Of a DNA stretch of 64,000 nucleotides, positions 60,501 through 64,000 are shown piece by piece (within the stretch, counting starts at the first letter, position 1; every line of letters begins with the position of its first letter). This stretch comes from Microcebus murinus. Its lineage: Eukaryota > Chordata > Mammalia > Primates > Cheirogaleidae. A program made the position numbers and the translations under genes. The DNA lies in NCBI RefSeq assembly GCF_040939455.1, contig NC_134108.1, positions 7,097,501 to 7,161,500 of the forward strand, written 5' to 3'. The notes under the pieces are model-generated. The model did no database searches and had not been told where the DNA came from. It worked only from the letters and a program-made list of their open reading frames with translations.

Positions 60501-62986
60501 TTATTGCTGCTGTTACTGTTGTTGCTGCTGATGCTGATGTTGTTGCTGATGCTACTATTATTCTTGTTATTGCTATTATTGTTGCTGATGCTTCAGCTGC
60601 TGTTGTTGCTGCTTCTATTATTGTTGCTACTGTTGCTGTAGTTGCTATTGCTATTGCAGTTGTTGCTACTGTGGCTGCTGCTGTTGCTGTTAGTTTTTAC
60701 GATGCTGTTGCTATTACTGTTGCTACTGCTCTTTCTGACATTGTTATTACTGCTGTTGTTGCTGCTCTTGTTGCTGGTATTGCTGTTGTTGCTGTTATTG
60801 TTGCTGCTGTTGTTGTAAATGTTGCTGTTGCTATTGCTGCTGTTGTTGCTGCTGCTGCTATTGCAGACTTTGTTTTTGCTGTAATTGCTGTTGTTGATTA
60901 TGATGCTATTTCTGTTGCTGCCATTGCTGACATTCTTGCTTCCACTACTGTTGTTGCTGATGCTCCTGTTGCTGCTACTACTGTTGCTGCTCTTGTTGTT
61001 GCTGCTCTTTTTGCTGCTGCTATTGCTATTGCTGCTGTTGTTGCTGCTATTGTTGCTACTGCTGTTGCTGCTATTGCTATGACTGCTGTTGCTATTGCAG
61101 GTTTTGCTACTGCTGCTGCTGCTGTTGTAGTTGCTGTTGTTAATTGTTACATTGTTACTGCTGCTGCTGTTCCTGTTGCTGCTACTGCTATTGATGACAT
61201 TGTTGCTGCTGTTTTTGTTGCTGCTCTTGCTGTTACTATTGTTACTGCTATTGTTGCTGTTGATTATGATACTGTTGCTATTGTTGCTGCTGCTGCTGTT
61301 GCTGACATTGTTGCTATTGCTACTGCTGCTGTTATTGTTGCTGTTGCTGCTATTGCTGTTACTGCTGTTACTTCTGCTGTCACAGTAGCTATTATGATGC
61401 TGTAGCTAGTGCTGTTGCTGCTGCTGCTATTGCTGATATTATTGCTTTTGCTACTGTCGCTGCTGCTGATGCTATTGTTATTATGATTGCTATTGCTATA
61501 GCTGACATTGTTGCTCCTGCTGCTGTTGCTGTTGTTATTATTGTTGCTATTGTTATTGTTGCTGCTGATGCTGCTGTTGCTATTGCTATTGTTGATACTG
61601 CTGTTATTGTTGATGCTGCTGTTGCTGCTACTATTGTTGTTGCTACTGCTGCTGCTATTGTTGCTATGGCTATTGCTGTTGCTGCTGTTATTGCCGCTGT
61701 CGATATGGCTACTGTTGCTATTGCAGTTTTTGATATTGCTGCTGCTGCTGTTGCTGCTGCAGTTGCCATTGTTGATTATTATATTGTTGTTGCTGCTGCT
61801 GCTGCTGCTGTTGCTGTTGCTACTGCTATTGTTGCTGTATCTACTATTGCTGCTGTTTTTGCTCTTTCTGTTGTTGCTACTGCTGCTATTGCTATTGCTG
61901 TTGCTGCTGTTGTCACTGTTGTTGATTCTGATGCTGTCATTAGTGCTGTTGCAGCTGCTGATATTGCTGCTGTTGCTGCTGTTGTTGCTGATGTTGCTGT
62001 TGGTCCTGCTATTGCTGCTACTCTTGCTGCTGTTGCTGTTGTTGTTACCGTTGTTGCTTTTGTTGCTGCTATTCTTGCTGGTTCTGTTGCTGCTGCTATT
62101 GTTGCCGCTGCTGTTGTTGTTGCCATAGAGACCATGAGAGCTCAGCAGACTTGATTGTACCCCTCCATCTGGAATTTGAGAGAACCCCAAAACTACAGGA
62201 TGATTTGGGCGAGATTCTGCTATGCCCCACCTCACATTGGACTGGTCCAGAAGTTTAGGCAGGACTAATCACCTCCAGGTGGGGGAAATTCTTCGAGGAG
62301 CCAGATGTCTGGAAGCAGCCCACACCTGATTCAATATTACTATAAACAAGAACAGGTCCAAAGGGCGTGGCTGGGAACAACAAAATGAAGAAAGCAGCAT
62401 TTCTATAATGACTATCAGCAACATCTTGGCCTTCACAAAGACAAGATGATTGAGAAAATTTGCATTTGAACGAATGTTTTAATTGCATTCCTCACTTGCC
62501 AAACTGTTGAAAAATAAATGAACTTTGGTAAAAAATAATTTCTCCAATTCTATTTGCAGAAACTGGTGATAACAACGTCTAGATTTTAAAGTCATCATCT
62601 TGTACTGACATAAGATTAAATTTAGACTTTATCTACATTCTCCATTACAGAGAAAGGTGGAACGCCCTAAGAAAGGAACTTATTTAGGCCAATTCCACAT
62701 CTGGAGAGGTTTCCAGGAACCACTCCATCCACATTAGTTATTCAACAAGCTCTGTCTGTTTTCTTTATGGGAATCACTGCTCAGAGCACTTTGCAAGACT
62801 AATCCTGGACAAAGGTTATACCCATTTATTACTCCTTTTATTTATTATAATATTTGCTTTATTTTGGTTTTCAGCCTCCTCATAATTTCTTTCTCCCCTA
62901 TTTTTATTTCTTATTGCAGACCAAGAAAAAATAAAGAAAAGATGATTTACCTCCAAGTTAAGAGACTAGACATTCCATTAGACTAA
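35912..62986 (+). CDS. SLC22A2: SLC22A2: organic cation transporter 2 (OCT2), 11 coding exons
   Basis: OCT2 is a major facilitator superfamily carrier that moves organic cations (for example metformin, creatinine, dopamine) across the basolateral membrane of kidney proximal tubule cells, driven by membrane potential. The joined exons give 1665 nt and 554 residues without a stop. Visible features are a large first extracellular loop with six cysteines (50, 62, 88, 102, 121, 142) and three N-glycosylation sequons (Asn71, Asn96, Asn112); the MFS loop motif ending GYIADRFGRK near 167-176; PESPRWL at 283-289; a second MFS-type motif, DRIGRRYP, in the exon 7 product; and Asp474 in a CDIGG context, matching the substrate-binding Asp475 of human OCT2. 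It resembles OCT2 rather than OCT1 at FHFFQKQ near the N-terminus. Exon phases and sizes fit the SLC22 family. It is one residue shorter than human OCT2 because a Thr after Met-Pro-Thr is absent. Confidence 0.97.
36323..37405 (+). other. SLC22A2: SLC22A2 intron 1
   Basis: 1083-bp intron, no repeat named with confidence. Confidence 0.9.
37406..37509 (+). CDS. SLC22A2: SLC22A2 coding exon 2
   Basis: 104 nt, acceptor CGGCAG, donor GTAGGT. Encodes FNLVCANSW onward through helix 2 to the start of the MFS signature loop (GYIADR). It contributes the sixth loop cysteine, Cys142. Intron 1 is 1083 bp. Confidence 0.97.
38225..38345 (+). mobile_element. MIR/L2-type SINE fragment
   Basis: Phrase 'tattgagtgttttccatgct' followed by 'ccaggcactgtgctcaac' and a 'tccttaatcatcaatc' phrase is the classic start of an ancient MIR-type element. 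Confidence 0.65.
39465..39592 (+). mobile_element. Alu-family fragment
   Basis: Single-arm Alu sequence ('ctggccgtggtagtgcacgc', then 'gcagtgagctacgactgc', then 'cgcactccagcctcgg') that ends directly in a GA microsatellite instead of a poly(A) tail. Confidence 0.85.
39594..39639. repeat. (GA)23 microsatellite
   Basis: An uninterrupted GA run in intron 2, grown from the 3' end of the Alu fragment, followed at 39688-39705 by GGAA repeats. Long and pure, so likely polymorphic. Confidence 0.97.
40440..40525 (+). mobile_element. MIR SINE fragment
   Basis: Contains 'atttacagatgaagaaactg' followed by 'aggcccagtgaaattaaag', the conserved core of MIR elements. Confidence 0.7.
41549..41703 (+). CDS. 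SLC22A2: SLC22A2 coding exon 3
   Basis: 155 nt, acceptor CTGCAG, donor GTAAGA. Encodes FGRK, helix 3 and most of helix 4 ([10 protein letters not shown]). Trp217 and Tyr221 correspond to Trp218 and Tyr222, residues implicated in cation binding in OCTs; the residue one before the Tyr is Ser here and Gly in human as I recall it. The exon ends one base into an Ile codon. Confidence 0.97.
41704..43748 (+). other. SLC22A2: SLC22A2 intron 3
   Basis: 2045-bp AT-rich intron. A short run of seven AAT units lies near 42397-42416. Nothing else recognised. Confidence 0.9.
43749..43917 (+). CDS. SLC22A2: SLC22A2 coding exon 4
   Basis: 169 nt, acceptor CTGCAG, donor GTAAGT. Begins ITEFVG and covers helices 5 and 6 to LLYYW. 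The segment after EFVG reads Pro-Ser where human has two Arg, a position that also varies in rodents. Thr269 occupies the position of the human A270S polymorphism. Confidence 0.97.
44695..45045 (+). mobile_element. Old interspersed repeat, family not named
   Basis: The phrases 'gtcagctcaggctgctataa', 'cacagttctggaggttgg', 'gctgtgtcctcacatggtgg', 'cacctccaaattacacattg' and 'gaggacacaacattcagtcc' in that order are a widespread mammalian repeat that I recognise but cannot name securely. Confidence 0.7.
45095..45441 (+). mobile_element. Full-length strepsirrhine-type Alu SINE with target duplication
   Basis: Complete dimer from GGCCAGGCGAGGTGGCTC to an A-rich tail. The right arm has the 'aggttgctgtgagctaggct' variant. 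A perfect 15-bp target-site duplication (CATTTCCACCTCCTC) flanks it at 45080-45094 and 45442-45456, which fixes its ends. Confidence 0.97.
46411..46525 (+). CDS. SLC22A2: SLC22A2 coding exon 5
   Basis: 115 nt, acceptor CCCTAG, donor GTGAGC. Encodes [19 protein letters not shown] and the start of the large central cytoplasmic loop (residues 280-318), where phosphorylation sites of OCTs lie. Phase 0 at the end. Confidence 0.97.
46526..48416 (+). other. SLC22A2: SLC22A2 intron 5
   Basis: 1891-bp intron. A MITE-like fragment lies near 47910-48030 and a MIR-like fragment in reverse orientation near 48135-48350 ('cctcctctgtaaaacggggt', then 'gattaaatgagaccaagtgt'). Confidence 0.9.
48135..48350 (-). 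mobile_element. MIR SINE, reverse orientation
   Basis: Contains 'ctcctctgtaaaacgggg', 'aaagattaaatgagacca' and 'gtgctgggctggtggtaagc', the reverse-complement core of a MIR, ending close to exon 6. Confidence 0.7.
48417..48523 (+). CDS. SLC22A2: SLC22A2 coding exon 6
   Basis: 107 nt, acceptor TCTTAG, donor GTAAGG. Encodes residues 319-354, beginning [16 protein letters not shown], then [20 protein letters not shown] into helix 7. The first dozen residues are the most diverged part of the protein, as in other OCT2 orthologues. Confidence 0.97.
48524..49743 (+). other. SLC22A2: SLC22A2 intron 6
   Basis: 1220-bp intron. An old MITE-like repeat at about 48720-48880 ('ttagaatcacctggatctta', 'ccaggtgattctgacat'). 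A CpG-richer stretch lies at 49020-49200. Confidence 0.9.
49744..49958 (+). CDS. SLC22A2: SLC22A2 coding exon 7
   Basis: 215 nt, acceptor GCTCAG, donor GTGAGT. Encodes helix 7 onward from [10 protein letters not shown] through [14 protein letters not shown], the DRIGRRYPW loop and helix 9, ending at IPD. Confidence 0.97.
49959..51091 (+). other. SLC22A2: SLC22A2 intron 7
   Basis: 1133-bp intron, nothing further recognised. Confidence 0.9.
51092..51200 (+). CDS. SLC22A2: SLC22A2 coding exon 8
   Basis: 109 nt, acceptor CCGCAG, donor GTGAGT. Encodes DLQWLK and helix 10 to PTFIR. Arg439 and Glu447 correspond to Arg440 and Glu448, positions discussed for substrate recognition in OCT1/OCT2. Confidence 0.97.
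51201..52269 (+). other. SLC22A2: SLC22A2 intron 8
   Basis: 1069-bp intron, nothing further recognised. Confidence 0.9.
52270..52382 (+). CDS. SLC22A2: SLC22A2 coding exon 9
   Basis: 113 nt, acceptor TTTTAG, donor GTGAGA. Encodes [15 protein letters not shown] and helix 11 with the cation-binding Asp474, ending in the loop to helix 12. Confidence 0.97.
52383..55343 (+). other. SLC22A2: SLC22A2 intron 9
   Basis: 2961-bp intron. GC-rich from about 52640 to 53750 with overlapping spurious frames; an L2/MIR-like fragment lies at 54425-54595. Confidence 0.9.
54425..54595 (+). mobile_element. MIR SINE
   Basis: Contains 'agtgagcacttccacaattc', 'cacgtgccaggcactattct', then 'cccaaggccctatgaccagt' and 'aagtgagggagg', in MIR order. 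Confidence 0.7.
55344..55443 (+). CDS. SLC22A2: SLC22A2 coding exon 10
   Basis: 100 nt, acceptor TTTCAG, donor GTAGGC. Encodes helix 12 ([12 protein letters not shown]) and the [19 protein letters not shown] cytoplasmic tail typical of OCTs. Confidence 0.97.
57566..57631 (-). mobile_element. Short retroposed insert with 16-bp target duplication
   Basis: ATGCTGCGGTTTTTTT occurs at 57557-57572 and again at 57632-57647. Between the copies are a long T-run (to 57593) and about 38 bases of other sequence. On the minus strand this is a short insert with a poly(A) tail, and the duplication begins with A's on that strand, as L1 endonuclease insertions do. The 5'-truncated source is not identifiable. 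Confidence 0.85.
57955..59700 (+). pseudogene. Tigger1 transposase remnant
   Basis: The transposase frame is broken in many places. The expected start ATG, followed by a SKCSSERKSHM-like stretch, reads ACA here. The best preserved part is the open piece at 58212-58469, reading [10 protein letters not shown] then [28 protein letters not shown]. The catalytic-core phrase IDNAP is preserved at about 58848-58862. The C-terminal part reaches LTEGS near 59680. It belongs to the pogo-like, CENP-B related, DDE transposases and is inactive. Confidence 0.9.
59712..59950. mobile_element. piggyBac-type non-autonomous transposon (MITE)
   Basis: The 239-bp element has perfect 10-bp terminal inverted repeats CCCTTTGCAC and GTGCAAAGGG and is flanked by TTAA on both sides (59708-59711 and 59951-59954), the piggyBac target duplication. 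Near the 3' end an inner palindrome ATGTCGAGT..ACTCGACAT lies at 59917-59937. Removing the element and one TTAA rejoins ordinary Tigger1 sequence. Similar elements were reported as recently active in mouse lemur; exact family not determined. Confidence 0.92.
60390..62125. repeat. Degenerate (RYT)n trinucleotide tract, 1.7 kb
   Basis: Almost every triplet is GCT, GTT, ATT or ACT, that is RYT, with scattered exceptions. The three-base period holds over about 1.7 kb with a change of phase between about 61405 and 61483. The forward frame reads as an Ala/Val/Ile/Thr chain of 337 codons (60392-61405) and another of 223 (61483-62154), other frames as poly-Leu, and the reverse strand as Asn/Ser (323 codons). 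These are artefacts of the repeat, which lies inside intron 10. Confidence 0.95.
62920..62986 (+). CDS. SLC22A2: SLC22A2 coding exon 11 with stop
   Basis: 67 coding nt, acceptor TTGCAG. Encodes the basic C-terminal tail [13 protein letters not shown] ending [11 protein letters not shown] at 62984-62986. It is separated from exon 10 by the 7476-bp intron that contains Tigger1 and the RYT tract. Confidence 0.97.
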
Positions 62987-63349
62987 GAAGAGAGTCCTCT
63001 ACTCCTGCTATGTCCTTGCTTTGGTGATGCCAAGGCTGGAAGCAGAGGTTTCTTCACTCATCACAAAGCCCAACGATCCGACCTTCCCTACCCTGGAGCC
63101 CCATCAACTGAGACCTTCGGCCCATGGAGTTTGTTGTCCCCTTTGTAAGAATGTGCCTCCCGGACCAGATCCTGCCAAACTCTCCCAGCTTACTCTATTC
63201 TCAGCATTCCTAGGACAGTGGCCACTGGTTTGCTGGAATTTTTTTCCCCCATATTTGTATTTTTTATTTGATTCCTTTTCCCACAATGACATCAAACCAG
63301 AATACCTAGGGGGACTGTGGGCCAGTGACACAGAAAGGATCTGACAAAC

Positions 63350-63355
63350 AATAAA
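63350..63355 (+). terminator. Candidate poly(A) signal AATAAA
   Basis: First canonical hexamer after the SLC22A2 stop, 364 bases downstream. A second AATAAA follows 36 bases later, so alternative end sites are possible. Confidence 0.45.
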
Positions 63356-63385
63356 GTTGAGAGAGATAGACTATTTTCTTTAAGA

Positions 63386-63391
63386 AATAAA
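63386..63391 (+). terminator. Second candidate poly(A) signal AATAAA
   Basis: Canonical hexamer in an A-rich context downstream of the stop; a third lies at 63519-63524. Confidence 0.35.
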
Positions 63392-63540
63392 ACATCCAAC
63401 ACAATATTGAGTTGTCCAGAATGTATGCGAAAAACTTCAAACAGGCCTTTCAGGATCATAGGTGAGAATATTTAAAATACATTGATTGTTATCTGGATTA
63501 GACTTGAAGGGGAACTCAAATAAAAGAATCAGGAATACAA

Positions 63541-64000
63541 CTTGAATAATCACCAAGTCCTTCCATAGTTACACTGGATAAGTACAAATGTGTGATTTCT
63601 AGAAAAGATCTTGAGAAGAGTTCAGGTTCACGAAAGAGCATTGTTGGCAATTTTAACCCAGAGATGATAATTTTTTAGTCTAGTAAAAATTCCTCAAAAT
63701 TTCTGGACTTTAAAAAGTATATTAATATTATATCAAAGTAATATAGTGAATATATTTTGAAAAGCTAAATACTATAAGGCCTGTAATGAAAAACTAAATT
63801 TCCTTGCCCTATTCCACCTCTACAAAAACCCTGGAGAAATTTTTCAACTATTTAGCTTTGTTTTCCCTAGATTGATCTCCATGCATCTAAATAATTTCTT
63901 TATATTGAAATTTTTTGATTTTTTAGTTTTAAATATTATCTATTGACTCTTTAATATAAAAAATGAAAATGTAGCTCTCTTCACCTCTCCTTGTCATCCC
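63541..64000. other. AT-rich sequence downstream of SLC22A2
   Basis: AT-rich DNA to the end of the window, no gene or repeat recognised. In human the next gene on this side is SLC22A1, convergent with SLC22A2, which would lie beyond the window. Confidence 0.5.

Larger units (their letters stand above)
55444..62919 (+). other. SLC22A2: SLC22A2 intron 10
   Basis: 7476 bp, the longest intron. It carries a MIR-like piece (about 56690-56790), the Tigger1 with nested insertions, and the RYT tract that ends 794 bp before the exon 11 acceptor. Confidence 0.9.
62987..63540 (+). other. SLC22A2: SLC22A2 3' UTR (end uncertain)
   Basis: Sequence after the stop without coding potential. Three AATAAA hexamers are candidates for the poly(A) signal: 63350-63355, 63386-63391 and 63519-63524. 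Which is used cannot be decided from sequence. Confidence 0.6.

Noticed and set aside
60392..62235. Long open frames: 337- and 223-codon Ala/Val frames, poly-Leu frames and a 323-codon Asn/Ser frame on the minus strand
   Set aside because: All arise from the three-base period of the RYT tract, which keeps every frame free of stops. They lie inside an SLC22A2 intron and have no normal protein composition.

Overview
The window is nuclear DNA from a primate, most likely a strepsirrhine (lemur-type). Three things point there. The dimeric Alu copies at 10552-10895 and 45095-45441 carry a right-arm variant I associate with strepsirrhine Alus. The L1 3' end at 30978-31262 looks like the lemur/galago type rather than the ape type. 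A short TTAA-flanked piggyBac-type element (59712-59950) fits a group known to have been recently active in mouse lemurs. The species call is inference.

The only cellular gene I can support is SLC22A2 (OCT2, polyspecific organic cation transporter). It lies on the + strand, is complete from start to stop (35912-62986), and has 11 coding exons with consensus GT..AG introns. The spliced frame is 1665 nt including the stop and encodes 554 residues, one fewer than human OCT2 as I recall it. No frameshift or internal stop was found.

Positions 1-35911 are intergenic sequence 5' of SLC22A2. In human, the neighbour on that side is SLC22A3 in divergent orientation, but no SLC22A3 exon was recognised here. 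The region is a mosaic of repeats: a TG-rich tract with a 36-bp minisatellite (1542-2025); L1 remnants; Alus; a MER5A-like element split by a solo LTR (11040-11685); a decayed class I endogenous retrovirus with a 5' LTR, primer-binding site and protease remnant (13470 to about 18910); a nearly perfect 237-bp inverted repeat of L1 sequence (18914-19150 and 19719-19955); an inverted pair of related LTRs (29530-30840); and two related minus-strand LTRs (31950-32322 and 34615-35162), the second ending 750 bp before the OCT2 start codon.

Within the gene, introns 1-9 are ordinary. Intron 10 (7.5 kb) holds the most striking structures: a nearly full-length Tigger1 DNA transposon (57506-60149) inside a MIR, itself invaded by a short retroposed insert with a 16-bp target duplication and by the piggyBac-type element; then a 1.7-kb degenerate (RYT)n trinucleotide tract (60390-62125) that opens long but spurious reading frames on both strands.

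I found no new gene system. The observations of most interest are the RYT tract, the inverted L1 repeat, the nested transposons, and two substitutions in the transporter at functionally discussed positions. Family assignments of repeats come from memory of consensus sequences and were not computed.
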